In this document: positions 8,996-17,511 of the stretch, piece by piece
Position numbering within the stretch: the first letter of the stretch is position 1
Layout of the letters: each line of letters starts with the position of its first letter
NCBI RefSeq assembly: GCF_016278365.1
Contig: NZ_JADQBZ010000008.1
Span: forward strand, 464,049 to 528,048
DNA length: 64,000 nt
From: Methanolobus sp.
Lineage (GTDB): Archaea > Halobacteriota > Methanosarcinia > Methanosarcinales > Methanosarcinaceae
Direction of reading: 5' to 3'
Notes under the pieces: generated by a model
Database searches by the model: none
What the model was told of the DNA's origin: nothing
The model's input: the letters and a program-made list of their open reading frames with translations, nothing else
Program-made: the position numbers and the translations under genes

Positions 8996-9223
8996 ATGAA
9001 AACAGAAAAGAAACAGGTCAGCCAGGAGAAACAGAAGAATATCGCAATTCTTTACAGGAATAGGAAACTGATAAGGATCAATCTGCTGATATTAAGTTTT
9101 GGACTTGCACTTTCCTATCTTGAATATGAGATCGGTGAGCCTTTGCTCTGGCTTGGGATCATCATTTTCGTATATACCATGGTTACTAATTACATTGCAA
9201 GATCAGCATTGAAAAAACTTTGA
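8996..9223 (+). CDS. Small membrane protein, unknown function
   Basis: 75-residue protein preceded by a good SD (gaggaagga, 6-7 nt before the ATG), 27 bp after sua5 and probably cotranscribed with it. The first ~27 residues are strongly basic and polar; two hydrophobic segments follow (about 28-45 and 49-66), linked by an acidic EYEIGEP turn. This suggests a two-helix hairpin with cytoplasmic ends. I recognise no family. Confidence 0.7.
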   Translation: MKTEKKQVSQEKQKNIAILYRNRKLIRINLLILSFGLALSYLEYEIGEPLLWLGIIIFVYTMVTNYIARSALKKL

Positions 9224-9300
9224 CTCACCTGATTCAATACTGCAAGAAAACATTGCAATTGGTACTGTTAATATGAACTGTGGATTTTGGCAGGGTGGCA

Positions 9301-9307
9301 TTTAAAA
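9301..9307 (+). promoter_or_regulatory. TATA box of candidate non-coding RNA
   Basis: tttaaaa preceded by a purine-containing upstream element fits an archaeal TATA box. It places transcription start near 9327-9332, just before the structured region ending in the terminator at 9456-9491. No open reading frame of note starts in between. Confidence 0.5.
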
Positions 9308-9327
9308 GGATGTAACTGTTTTCAGCA

Positions 9328-9491
9328 ATAATGTTTCTTATTCATTTATTGCCACATGAGACAAATAAAATCTGGTGGTCAGTGTTGTCCTGAGACATCT
9401 CAGGAAATAGATATAGTTGCCACCAGGTACCACCTTACTGCGAAACATGGAGTTAGGAAACAGGCGTGGGAAGATGCCTGTTTCCTTTTTT
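9328..9491 (+). ncRNA. Candidate structured non-coding RNA (~160 nt)
   Basis: No coding frame is supported here, but the sequence folds well by eye. Helix 1 pairs 9371-9379 with 9419-9427 (CTGGTGG/CCACCAG plus wobble ends). Inside it TCCTGAG (9388-9394) and CTCAGGA (9399-9405) form a 7-bp hairpin with an ACAT tetraloop. A second match, ACCACC at 9429-9434, could pair with the same GGTGGT (9374-9379), giving two exclusive folds. It ends in a 10-bp perfect hairpin followed by six Ts. With a TATA box ~25 bp before the inferred 5' end this looks like an independent small RNA or a terminated leader. It is not tRNA, 5S, SRP RNA or RNase P RNA as far as I can tell. Confidence 0.55.
9456..9491 (+). 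terminator. Hairpin plus T-run terminator of the candidate ncRNA
   Basis: GGAAACAGGC (9456-9465) pairs perfectly with GCCTGTTTCC (9476-9485) around a 10-nt loop and is followed directly by six Ts (9486-9491). This is an unusually bacterial-looking intrinsic terminator for an archaeon. Confidence 0.7.
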
Positions 9492-10225
9492 GCGGGTAAC
9501 TTTTCTATAATAGGACAATTGCAGCGGCAAGGTCTGTAAAACTGCGTTACTTGACAAGTATCATCTTTAATGGCACCCTCAACGGCAATACTACATGTTC
9601 TCTTTAGCTTTATATACCTACCCCGTTGAACCCGGAGAAAAGCCCTGATGTATTCCAGCTGGCATATACTTTACTCAAAGACCGGACCGACAGGTAAGAT
9701 ATTTACTAAAAAAGCAGGATTATTATAATTTACAACCTCCCATAAAAAATGAGCAGCTTCATGTTTTTAAGAGATTAAGTATGCAATCAACTTGCTACCC
9801 ATAAAGGAATACCATATCTGCTACCTGAACAGAACCTCCGGAAAGAGTATGGAACATCCTAAAAATGACAAACAGAACCTTTGTTTCTTATGTATTATAC
9901 TTAACTTTGATTCTTACTTATTTATTAGATTAAATTCCATATACTCTACCGGGATTAGAAGAAGGGTATTGGCCGGGATAAGTGGGGAAGGCGTCATAAA
10001 GTGATGGCCTTGTTAGCATTTGTTGCATAGCCATGATCGATTGTAACTTCCGGTATGCACTATGGGAAATAAGGTCATCACTTTACAAGTGTATACCATA
10101 TTACAAACAGGTCCGATGCACCATGTAAGAGGAATCTCAGAAGAAAATATGGCATACAACGCAAATAATCAGCAATACATCATTTAGTCTCATCCTTAGT
10201 CCAGATTGTTGATCCGAGAGGAGAT
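9492..10225 (+). other. Long gene-poor region before the winged-helix gene
   Basis: About 730 bp. The clearest signal is a TATA-like tttatata at 9609-9616 with an expected transcription start near 9640. If it drives the winged-helix gene, the leader would be ~590 nt, so an RNA gene here is possible. A 70-codon TTG-started frame at 9792-10004 has no SD and a composition unlike a gene, and I do not call it. Confidence 0.4.
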
Positions 10226-10459
10226 GTGATTCATATCAGAAGAAGTAGAACTGCCATCAGCGTGGAAATATTAAGGGCTGCCATGGAGGGAGCAAAAAAA
10301 ACCCATATAGTTTACCGTGCAAACCTTAACTTTGAGGTTGTTAACAGATACCTTACTATGTTAGAAGAAAAAGGGCTGATAGAGAAAAAAGACAGCCTCT
10401 ATGTGACAACCGAGAAAGGAAAGGAATTCCAGGAAATTGCACAGGAACTTGGATTATAA
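10226..10459 (+). CDS. Winged helix-turn-helix regulator
   Basis: 77 residues, one winged-helix domain resembling the archaeal HTH_45-type regulators: three helices (about residues 11-57, with the segment VVNRYLTMLEEKGLIEKKD as recognition helix and turn) then the wing YVTTEKGKEFQEI. No ligand or dimerisation domain, which is normal for this small group. The start is a GTG with an overlapping gagagg SD just upstream; no ATG is available in frame. It stands alone 226 bp before sufC; no target can be inferred beyond possible autoregulation. Confidence 0.8.
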   Translation: MIHIRRSRTAISVEILRAAMEGAKKTHIVYRANLNFEVVNRYLTMLEEKGLIEKKDSLYVTTEKGKEFQEIAQELGL

Positions 10460-10685
10460 GAAGAGATATTCATCAGTACCATCTGATGAGATCATTCTAC
10501 CGGCGATGGCTGTAGATCTATTCTAAGACTTCCATTATTGTCAGGCGCTGCATTACCTGGCCAGGGATAACCCGAGGTTATAAGAATCTCAATACCTTTT
10601 TAACTCATAACCAGTATTATCCTATGTCAATACTATATTAATCCATGTTCTTGCATTGATAAAAGTAAAAGGAAGGAACATACTT

Positions 10686-11432
10686 ATGCTGGAGATCAAC
10701 AATCTGACAGTCGAGGTCGGCGGTCGCAGGGTGCTTAAAGGTGTAGACCTGAAAGTCGATGCTGGCTACACTAATGTACTGTTCGGGCCAAACGGCGCGG
10801 GCAAGTCCGTACTCCTTATGACCCTGATGGGATTCAGCGGTTATAATGTTATTAGCGGAGAGATTATTTTCAAGGGTGAGGATATCACCCGCCTATCTGT
10901 TTCCCAGAGAGCGCAGATGGGCATGGGCATAATGACCCAGAGGCCCCCTAACCTGAGTGGCGTCAGGCTGCATGACCTCCTGAAAGTAATATCAAAAGAC
11001 CCGAAGGAAACGGAAGAACTTGCAGAGTCCATTGATATGGCAAGGTTCTTTGAAAGAGATGTCAATGTCGGATTTTCAGGCGGCGAGATCAAGAGATCAG
11101 AACTTCTCCAGCTATCAGCACAAAATCCCGATTTCCTCCTGCTTGATGAACCTGAGTCAGGAGTCGACCTTGCAAGCATCGAGCTTCTGGGAAACACGAT
11201 CAATACCCTCCTGAACAGGGATTGTAAGTGCCCGGGAGACAGATGCAGGCATGGTAAATCAGCACTTGTGATAACTCATACCGGACAGGTGTTGGACTAT
11301 ATTGAAACCGACAGAGCATATATTCTTTGCAACGGGACTGTGATGTGCTCGGGCAATCCGCGCGAAATGCTCAGCGAGATCAAAGAACAGGGATATGAGG
11401 AGTGTATCAAATGCAAGCTGATGCAGATATGA
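10686..11432 (+). CDS. sufC: SufC, Fe-S cluster assembly ATPase
   Basis: 248-residue ABC ATPase. Walker A GPNGAGKS is at 34-41, the signature FSGGEIKR at 130-137, Walker B FLLLDEPESGVD at 150-161, and the H-loop ITHTG near 197. The neighbour SufB makes this SufC rather than a transporter ATPase. It powers assembly of Fe-S clusters on the SufB scaffold; methanogens commonly have only SufBC. Cysteines at 180, 182 and 187 form a small insert before the H-loop, and C240/C243 lie at the C terminus; these are not part of the ATPase core. An ATG at 10686 with aaggaagga ~8 nt upstream is preferred to the longer TTG-started frame at 10656. Confidence 0.9.
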   Translation: MLEINNLTVEVGGRRVLKGVDLKVDAGYTNVLFGPNGAGKSVLLMTLMGFSGYNVISGEIIFKGEDITRLSVSQRAQMGMGIMTQRPPNLSGVRLHDLLKVISKDPKETEELAESIDMARFFERDVNVGFSGGEIKRSELLQLSAQNPDFLLLDEPESGVDLASIELLGNTINTLLNRDCKCPGDRCRHGKSALVITHTGQVLDYIETDRAYILCNGTVMCSGNPREMLSEIKEQGYEECIKCKLMQI

Positions 11433-12637
11433 GGAAGAAGGCAGAAAATGCCCTCGGGAAACGCGCTGATTACGGAGAGGATTTCAATCTTGATGAATAT
11501 GGTGCAGGCACCACCGATGTCCGATACGAGCAAAAACTGACAGACCTCACGGAAGAAGATAAGAAGACGCTGCTTAATGTAGGCTTCACTCCCGGAGAAG
11601 AAAATAGGTCAGGTAGCCTCATAATGGTGGATAACACTATAACCCACACATCGCTGCATGATAATGATGCTGTTGAGCTGATGTCCCTCAGGGATGCAAT
11701 AAAAGTTCACAGCTGGGTCAAGGATTATATATGGAAGCTCGTAAAGCCGGATGCAGACAAATATACGGCGATGAGCTATCTGCAGGATGCAAATGGTTAT
11801 TTCATCCGGGCTCCTGCAGGCAAAAAATCAAAGATGCCTGTGCAGACCTGTCTCCTGATAGGCTCAAAGCAGGTTTCACAGACAGTTCACAACATTATTA
11901 TCGTTGAAGAAGGTGCTGAACTTGAAGTAATAACAGGTTGCTCCACAAAGCACGGAGTGGAAAAGGGACTACACCTCGGAATTTCAGAAATGTATGTGAA
12001 GAAAGGAGCAACACTCAATTTTACAATGATCCACAACTGGGCTGACCAGATAGGTGTCAGGCCAAGAACCGTCGTACATCTTGAGGAAGGAGCCAAATAC
12101 ATAAGCAATTATGTAACCCTGAAACCGGTCAGATCAATCCAATCATATCCGACGGTTATTCTCGATGGAAAAGGTGCATTCACAAGACTTAACACAATAG
12201 CTGTGGCCCATCCTGGTTCGGAGCTTGACCTTGGAAGCCGGGTCATCTTCAATGCAGAGGACACATCGGCAGAGATGATCTCAAGAACCATTACTACCGG
12301 TGGCATATCTATTGCAAGAGGAGAAATGATAGGTAATGCCAATGGCGCCAAAGGGCATCTGGAGTGTCACGGACTTGTACTGAGTGACAAGGGTACACAG
12401 AGGGCCATCCCCATCCTTGAGGCAAATGTCCAGAATATAGAGCTTTCTCATGAAGCTGCCGTTGGCCGCATTGCCAGGGAACAGATAGAATACCTGATGG
12501 CCCGCGGCCTTACAGAAGAAGATGCAATTGGCATGATCGTCCGGGGATTCCTTGATGTTGGCATCCAGGGCATACCCGATGAACTTAGAGCAGATATTGA
12601 CGAAACCATTGCAAAGATCGGAGAGAACGCGATCTGA
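11411..12637 (+). CDS. sufB: SufB/SufD-family Fe-S cluster scaffold
   Basis: 408 residues from the ATG at 11411, which has gaggag ~8 nt upstream; the frame also allows GTG 11402. It overlaps the end of sufC by 22 bases. The long right-handed beta-helix core (about residues 130-340) and the C-terminal stretch SHEAAVGRIAREQIEYLMARGL are typical of SufB/SufD. It is shorter than bacterial SufB (about 470-490) because the N-terminal domain is reduced. It receives sulfur and iron and builds the nascent cluster together with SufC. No SufD, SufS or SufE is nearby. Confidence 0.9.
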   Translation: MQADADMRKKAENALGKRADYGEDFNLDEYGAGTTDVRYEQKLTDLTEEDKKTLLNVGFTPGEENRSGSLIMVDNTITHTSLHDNDAVELMSLRDAIKVHSWVKDYIWKLVKPDADKYTAMSYLQDANGYFIRAPAGKKSKMPVQTCLLIGSKQVSQTVHNIIIVEEGAELEVITGCSTKHGVEKGLHLGISEMYVKKGATLNFTMIHNWADQIGVRPRTVVHLEEGAKYISNYVTLKPVRSIQSYPTVILDGKGAFTRLNTIAVAHPGSELDLGSRVIFNAEDTSAEMISRTITTGGISIARGEMIGNANGAKGHLECHGLVLSDKGTQRAIPILEANVQNIELSHEAAVGRIAREQIEYLMARGLTEEDAIGMIVRGFLDVGIQGIPDELRADIDETIAKIGENAI

Positions 12638-12691
12638 ACCACATATAAATGGAATAAACTTTAATAGATTAATCTTAACAAGAGGATATTA

Positions 12692-13546
12692 ATGAACCAA
12701 AAATTAATAGGCATCTTTCTGGCTGCCATTATGCTAATGTCAATCGGGACATTTTTCTTTGCCGGCCCTCTGTCCAACCAGAGCAACAATGGGAATGATG
12801 CCTCACAGGCACCCGGATTTGAGACGATACCCGGTACAAAGATGAGCCATGAATTGAACTCACTTCAGGACGGGCTGAGCATTACACCAGAGGGTGCGAC
12901 AATCGTTAGTTATGTCGATTACTCAAGAGTGTATGGGACACCACTCCAGATACTGGCACCCAATATCACCGATGTATATTCAGTTTACAACTCGATGATC
13001 CTTAAGAGGTATTCCGCATATAATGCTGCTGAAGATTTTGCATTCGAAGCTCATGTGATAAACCCGGAAGTTATAAACTTTGATTATATGCTTGCAGAAC
13101 AGCCATATAATGGATATTATATGCTATCCCGCAATGGACAGGTGTACAATATTGTAGGTAACCCTATGCTGCTTGGCCCGGAAGAATCACTTAAGCAGGT
13201 AATTGACGTTACATCAGGCACCCTTGAAAGCTCCGAGGATTTTGAGAGGATAATGCCTTATATCGAAGCTGGTGCCGAATACCAGATGCTCACTTCCGCT
13301 GACAGTCTTGCCGAACAGCACTACGTGGAGTTCATGTATACTGCAGACGGCAATTATAGTAGGACAGAGGTATTCGTTGAACCTCAGCAAAGCCTTATCG
13401 ATACGATAACCACTCTTAGCGCAAATAGTTCCGAGCGTGGACTCACGTACAATATAACCACGCATGAAGATGCAAATGTAACAAAGGTCATTGTAACGAC
13501 CAATGCCTCGAACTTTTACAGTCTGGCACTTGAACAGTTCTGGTAA
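12692..13546 (+). CDS. Secreted or membrane-anchored protein of unknown function
   Basis: 284 residues. The N terminus is a signal or anchor sequence (basic start, hydrophobic residues 5-25), followed by an Asn/Ser-rich linker and an all-soluble domain rich in Tyr and Asn. Several N-glycosylation sequons (for example NIT, NYS, NSS, NIT, NAS) fit an extracytoplasmic location. I recognise no domain. It has a good SD (agaggatatt) and lies 55 bp after sufB, but is followed by its own terminator. Confidence 0.7.
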   Translation: MNQKLIGIFLAAIMLMSIGTFFFAGPLSNQSNNGNDASQAPGFETIPGTKMSHELNSLQDGLSITPEGATIVSYVDYSRVYGTPLQILAPNITDVYSVYNSMILKRYSAYNAAEDFAFEAHVINPEVINFDYMLAEQPYNGYYMLSRNGQVYNIVGNPMLLGPEESLKQVIDVTSGTLESSEDFERIMPYIEAGAEYQMLTSADSLAEQHYVEFMYTADGNYSRTEVFVEPQQSLIDTITTLSANSSERGLTYNITTHEDANVTKVIVTTNASNFYSLALEQFW

Positions 13547-13578
13547 TACTCAGAACTGGAGAATTGTCTGGAATTAAG

Positions 13579-13607
13579 GTGAGAGTTATTCTCACAATCT
13601 TTTTTTT
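13579..13607 (+). terminator. Hairpin plus T-run after the 12692 gene
   Basis: GTGAGA (13579-13584) and TCTCAC (13590-13595) form a 6-bp stem with a 5-nt loop, followed by aatc and eight Ts (13600-13607). It lies 33 bp after the stop codon. Confidence 0.65.
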
Positions 13608-13860
13608 CGCACGATTCCAGCCTTTTGCCACAAGATTTATACATGAATAGATTGTTTTGGAATCAAACCGCTATTTGCCGAAAGATATATATCTGAATGC
13701 AACGGTTGATAGCCATTACTTTGGCATAATAACAGTGTCAGTTAGTGATATTAATTTGTAGCAATCATAAAATTGGCCAAATTAGTTTCAGGCTACTGTC
13801 CTGATCTGCAATGAATAATGAAAAACCGCATTTCTCGCGGTTTCGAAGGAGATTAATAAT
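13608..13860 (+). promoter_or_regulatory. Promoter and leader of the L7Ae translation operon
   Basis: The whole gap from 13547 is 314 bp. A TATA-like agatatatat is at about 13682-13691 and predicts a start near 13715, so the leader would be ~145 nt. The leader ends in a 7-bp hairpin (AAACCGC 13823-13829, GCGGTTT 13837-13843) directly before the SD gaaggag (13845-13851). Archaeal L7Ae is known to repress its own mRNA through a kink-turn in the leader; a CTGA...ATGA pair lies just upstream (13801-13819) but I could not build a convincing kink-turn. Confidence 0.45.
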
Positions 13861-14217
13861 ATGGCAGCAAAATTTGACGTTCCAGAAGAATTAGCAAACA
13901 AAGCACTTGAGAGCGTAGAGCTCGCAAGGGACACAGGAAAATTGAAAAAGGGTACAAACGAAGTGACAAAAGCAATTGAGAGAGGTATTACAAAACTCGC
14001 AGTTATAGCTGAAGATGTAAGCCCTGCTGAAGTCATAGCCCACCTTGCACCACTCTGTGAAGAGAAGAACACTCCATACATATTCGTCAAGCAGCAGAAA
14101 GAACTTGGTGCAGCTTGCGGCATCGGAGTCGCCTGTGCAGCGGTTGCTATCATAGATACCGGCAAGGGCAGCGAACTTGTTGAAGACATAGCACAGAAAA
14201 TAAGTGCATTGAAATAA
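13861..14217 (+). CDS. rpl7ae: Ribosomal protein L7Ae
   Basis: 118-residue kink-turn RNA-binding protein with the family block [15 protein letters not shown] and the loop [20 protein letters not shown]. It acts in the large ribosomal subunit, in C/D and H/ACA guide RNPs and in RNase P. It is the first gene of the archaeal L7Ae-S28e-L24e-Ndk-IF5B cluster and has a strong SD. Length is typical. Confidence 0.96.
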   Translation: MAAKFDVPEELANKALESVELARDTGKLKKGTNEVTKAIERGITKLAVIAEDVSPAEVIAHLAPLCEEKNTPYIFVKQQKELGAACGIGVACAAVAIIDTGKGSELVEDIAQKISALK

Positions 14218-14238
14218 TCTGATACATGAGGTATCATT

Positions 14239-14454
14239 ATGGCAGATGAAGATACAGGCTATGCAGCTGAAGTCATTGATGTTATCGGCAATACCGGTAT
14301 GCATGGCGAAGCTAGCCAGATACAGTGCCGTGTGCTTGAAGGGCGCGACAAAGGCCGTATAATCACCCGCAACTGTGTAGGTCCGATCAGAGTAGGAGAT
14401 ATATTGATGCTGATCGAAACATCCAGAGAAGCCAAGAAGCTGACTACCAGGTGA
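14239..14454 (+). CDS. rps28e: Ribosomal protein S28e
   Basis: 71-residue OB-fold small-subunit protein. The signature [18 protein letters not shown] near residues 45-62 and the terminal [14 protein letters not shown] are characteristic. SD gaggtat is 4-5 nt before the ATG. It lies 21 bp after L7Ae and its stop overlaps the L24e leader. Confidence 0.96.
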   Translation: MADEDTGYAAEVIDVIGNTGMHGEASQIQCRVLEGRDKGRIITRNCVGPIRVGDILMLIETSREAKKLTTR

Positions 14455-14459
14455 TTATA

Positions 14460-14648
14460 GTGGAACAAAGAAAATGTTCTTTTTGCGGCGCATTCCTTGA
14501 GCCGGGGACAGGCAAGCTCTTTGTAAAGAGGGACGGATCAACTTATTTGTTCTGTTCTTCAAAATGCGAGAGCAACTTTGACCTTGGAAGGCTGCCAAGG
14601 CGTACAGAATGGACCGAGCAGGGCAGAATACATTTGAAGAAGGCATAA
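14460..14648 (+). CDS. rpl24e: Ribosomal protein L24e
   Basis: 62-residue zinc-ribbon protein: CSFCG near the N terminus and CSSKC about 28 residues later give the four zinc cysteines. I start it at the GTG at 14460, because ggtgat (14450-14455) is a good SD for it; the upstream GTG at 14451 would overlap the S28e stop and has no SD. It sits in the large subunit. Confidence 0.93.
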   Translation: MEQRKCSFCGAFLEPGTGKLFVKRDGSTYLFCSSKCESNFDLGRLPRRTEWTEQGRIHLKKA

Positions 14649-14661
14649 CCCGGTGTCAGGC

Positions 14662-15111
14662 ATGGAACAGACATATATTATGATCAAGCCCGATGGCGTA
14701 CAGCGCGGGCTCGTCGGAGAGATAATCTCGAGGATCGAGAAACGCGGCCTGAAGGTTGCAGCCATGCGCCTGAATGTGATGAGTGCAGAGAGTGCGAAAG
14801 AGCACTACAAGGAACATGCAGAGAAACCATTCTTTGCATCCCTCATAGAGTACGTCACATCAGGTCCTTCAGTCTCAATGGTGGTTGAAGGAAAGAACTC
14901 CATCGCTATCATGCGTGCGGTCAACGGGGCAACTAACCCGGTAAACGCACTTCCGGGTACTATAAGGGGAGACTTTGCCATCGAGACCGGAAGGAATGTT
15001 GTCCATGCATCCGATTCTACCGAATCGTCCAAACGTGAGATCTCGATTCACTTTAAGAGTACAGAGATCTTCAGTTACTCAAAGATAGATGAGGTTTGCC
15101 TCTACGAGTAA
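14662..15111 (+). CDS. ndk: Nucleoside diphosphate kinase
   Basis: 149 residues from ATG 14662 (ggtg SD upstream; an in-frame GTG at 14653 is less likely). It begins QTYIMIKPDGVQRGLVG, as Ndk proteins do. The catalytic histidine is in NVVHASDSTESS. It interconverts nucleoside di- and triphosphates and supplies GTP for translation. Its place between L24e and IF5B is conserved in many archaea. Full length. Confidence 0.95.
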   Translation: MEQTYIMIKPDGVQRGLVGEIISRIEKRGLKVAAMRLNVMSAESAKEHYKEHAEKPFFASLIEYVTSGPSVSMVVEGKNSIAIMRAVNGATNPVNALPGTIRGDFAIETGRNVVHASDSTESSKREISIHFKSTEIFSYSKIDEVCLYE

Positions 15112-15207
15112 ACTTTAAGACAATTCCGGGCACCTTCTTATTATATTCATGCCCGGGATAGTTTAATCGTTTATCACAGGCAGTCAATCATATTTGAAGG
15201 GATGCAC

Positions 15208-16983
15208 ATGGCAGTCAAGGGAAACTTACGCACACCAATTGTCTCTGTAATGGGACATGTAGATCATGGAAAGACTACATTACTTGACAAGATCAGAGGC
15301 AGTACTGTTGCTGACGGAGAGGCAGGCGCCATTACCCAGCACATAGGTGCAACCGAAGTTCCCATCGATGTTATCGTAAATAAGTGTGGTAACCCATCAC
15401 TCCGGGATAAGTTCATTGTGCCCGGCCTTCTGTTCATTGACACACCGGGACACCATGCATTCACATCACTTAGAAGCCGCGGTGGAGCTCTTGCGGATCT
15501 TGCTATAGTTATTGTGGACATAAACGAAGGTTTCAAACCACAAACCATAGAAAGCCTTCAGATCCTCAAAAGATTCAAGACACCTTTTGTGGTCGTTGCG
15601 AACAAGATCGACAGGATACATGGCTGGAACCCACAAAAGAACTCCACCTTCGTGCAATCATATAACAAGCAGATAGAACGTGTAAGGACCGATCTGGACA
15701 AGAAGTTCTATGAGATCGTAGGGGAATTATATAAGTTGGGATTTAATTCCGAAAGGCATGACAGGATAAATGATTTCCAGCGTAATATCGGGATAATTCC
15801 GATCAGCGCCATGACAGGAGAAGGTATCCCTGACGTTTTGATGGTGCTTCTGGGACTTGCCCAGAGATTCCTTGAGGGAAATTTGCATTATGATGCGAAC
15901 ATCCCCGGAGTTGGCACTGTTCTTGAAGTAAAGGAAGAGAAAGGGCTTGGGGCAACCATAGATGTTATTCTTTATGACGGGACCTTGAAGAAGGGAGACA
16001 TTATAGTTGTCGGAAGCCTTGGAAAACCTATCCAGACCAAAGTCCGTGCACTATTAAAACCCCGTCCGCTTACTGAAATAAAATCCGAAGAGAAGTTCGA
16101 GCAGGTTTCATCAGTCACAGCAGCCATAGGTGTCAAGATATCTGCACCCGGACTTGAGACCGCGCTTGCAGGTTCTCCCGTGAGGGTCACAACTCCTGAG
16201 ACTATCGATGATATCACAGATGAAGTACAGAGTGAGATAGAAGATGTCCAGATCGACACCGACTCTAACGGCGTTACAATAAAAGCGGATACGATAGGTT
16301 CTCTTGAAGCTCTTGTCAATGAGCTGAAAAAAGAGAACATACCCATCAGGAAAGCGACTGTAGGAGATGTATCGCAGCGAGATGTTGTGGAAGTTACAGC
16401 TATCGAGGATTCCCTCTATGCAGTAATTGTCGGATTCAATGTAAAAGTGCTTCCTGATGCCAGGGAAAAGGTTCAGGAAACAAATATCCGCCTCTTCCAG
16501 AACGATGTCATATATCGTCTGATAGATGACTACAAGGACTGGGCGCAGGAACAGAAGGAGCTTGCCGAAAAGGAGATGGCTGACACCATTATTAAACCAG
16601 GAAGGTTCCAGATATTGCCAAACTGTACATTCAGGCAGAGTAAACCGGCTGTTGTGGGTGTGAAGATAATCGGGGGAGTCGTCAGGACAAAACTTGACAT
16701 TATTGCACTTGATGGCGCCATCGTCGGCAAGATAAAAGGCCTTCAATCCAGTGGAGAAAATATCTCACAGGCAAAGGTCGGCATGGAAGTTGCTATGGCT
16801 ATAGAAGGTCCGACTGTTGGAAGGCAGATCAAGGAAGGAGATACGCTTTTCATCAATGTCCCGGAACGGCATGCTAAGAAGATGGAAAATGAGATTAATG
16901 ACTCATTGACGGCAGATGAATTAGAGACACTGGACGCGTTCCTTGAATTCAAAAGAAGGGGCAATCCCTTCTGGGCAAAATAA
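15208..16983 (+). CDS. infB: Translation initiation factor aIF5B (IF2-like)
   Basis: 591-residue GTPase. G motifs: GHVDHGKT (G1), the switch I threonine in [15 protein letters not shown] (G3), NKID (G4) and SAMTGEG (G5). A beta-barrel domain, the IF2 domain III and a C-terminal barrel follow. It joins the ribosomal subunits during initiation. The second ATG (15208) is used because gaaggg lies 6 nt before it and would be too close to the first ATG at 15202. It is in the ribosomal operon, 73 bp before S6e. Confidence 0.94.
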   Translation: MAVKGNLRTPIVSVMGHVDHGKTTLLDKIRGSTVADGEAGAITQHIGATEVPIDVIVNKCGNPSLRDKFIVPGLLFIDTPGHHAFTSLRSRGGALADLAIVIVDINEGFKPQTIESLQILKRFKTPFVVVANKIDRIHGWNPQKNSTFVQSYNKQIERVRTDLDKKFYEIVGELYKLGFNSERHDRINDFQRNIGIIPISAMTGEGIPDVLMVLLGLAQRFLEGNLHYDANIPGVGTVLEVKEEKGLGATIDVILYDGTLKKGDIIVVGSLGKPIQTKVRALLKPRPLTEIKSEEKFEQVSSVTAAIGVKISAPGLETALAGSPVRVTTPETIDDITDEVQSEIEDVQIDTDSNGVTIKADTIGSLEALVNELKKENIPIRKATVGDVSQRDVVEVTAIEDSLYAVIVGFNVKVLPDAREKVQETNIRLFQNDVIYRLIDDYKDWAQEQKELAEKEMADTIIKPGRFQILPNCTFRQSKPAVVGVKIIGGVVRTKLDIIALDGAIVGKIKGLQSSGENISQAKVGMEVAMAIEGPTVGRQIKEGDTLFINVPERHAKKMENEINDSLTADELETLDAFLEFKRRGNPFWAK

Positions 16984-17056
16984 TTATTCATGGCAACGCA
17001 TATTCATTGATATCACAGGAAAACAAGAATATATATATTATATTGGAGGAATAAAT

Positions 17057-17455
17057 ATGGCAGATTTCAAAATAGTAGTATCAGACCCAAAGACAAAATC
17101 ATATCAGTTCAACCTGACAGGACCGGAAGCTAACAAGCTCGTAGGAAAATCCATAGGCCAGACCGTGGACGGCGCAATTGTCGGACTCCCGGGCTATGGA
17201 CTGAAGATTACAGGCGGAAGTGACAAGAGCGGTATGGTCATGAGACCTGAGATCCCAGGACCAAGGAGACAGAAAGTACTTATTGCAGAGGGTGTAGGTT
17301 ACTCCCCTGTCGCAAGTGGCGTCCGCCGCAGAAAGATGATGCGCGGAAGGGAAATTGCACCTGACATAATACAGGTCAACACCGTTGTTGTCGAATACGG
17401 CGACAAGACAATCGAAGCCATCGTCGGTGGCGAAGAAGTAGCAGCAAAAGAGTGA
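17057..17455 (+). CDS. rps6e: Ribosomal protein S6e
   Basis: 132 residues starting [10 protein letters not shown] from the ATG that follows the SD ttggagga. The family signatures [10 protein letters not shown] and [14 protein letters not shown] are present. A longer open frame beginning at 16943 is only read-through into the intergenic region. It ends the translation cluster and its stop lies within a terminator hairpin. Confidence 0.95.
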   Translation: MADFKIVVSDPKTKSYQFNLTGPEANKLVGKSIGQTVDGAIVGLPGYGLKITGGSDKSGMVMRPEIPGPRRQKVLIAEGVGYSPVASGVRRRKMMRGREIAPDIIQVNTVVVEYGDKTIEAIVGGEEVAAKE

Positions 17456-17492
17456 GCAACTCACTCTTTACAATAATTTTATAATCTTTTTT
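17447..17492 (+). terminator. Terminator hairpin overlapping the S6e stop codon
   Basis: AAAGAGTGAG (17447-17456) and CTCACTCTTT (17460-17469) are perfectly complementary with a 3-nt loop; the S6e TGA (17453-17455) is inside the left arm. A T-rich tract follows (about 17476-17492). Confidence 0.7.
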
Positions 17493-17511
17493 GCTTATTT
17501 AGTATATACTT

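Noticed and set aside
9792..10004. 70-codon open frame in the gene-poor region
   Set aside because: TTG start without SD, odd composition, no family resemblance; probably chance.
13801..13822. Kink-turn in the L7Ae leader
   Set aside because: CTGA and ATGA are present, but no flanking stem could be built to complete the motif.
16943..17056. N-terminal extension of S6e
   Set aside because: S6e starts MADFKIVV after a clear SD; the upstream codons are read-through of the IF5B 3' region.
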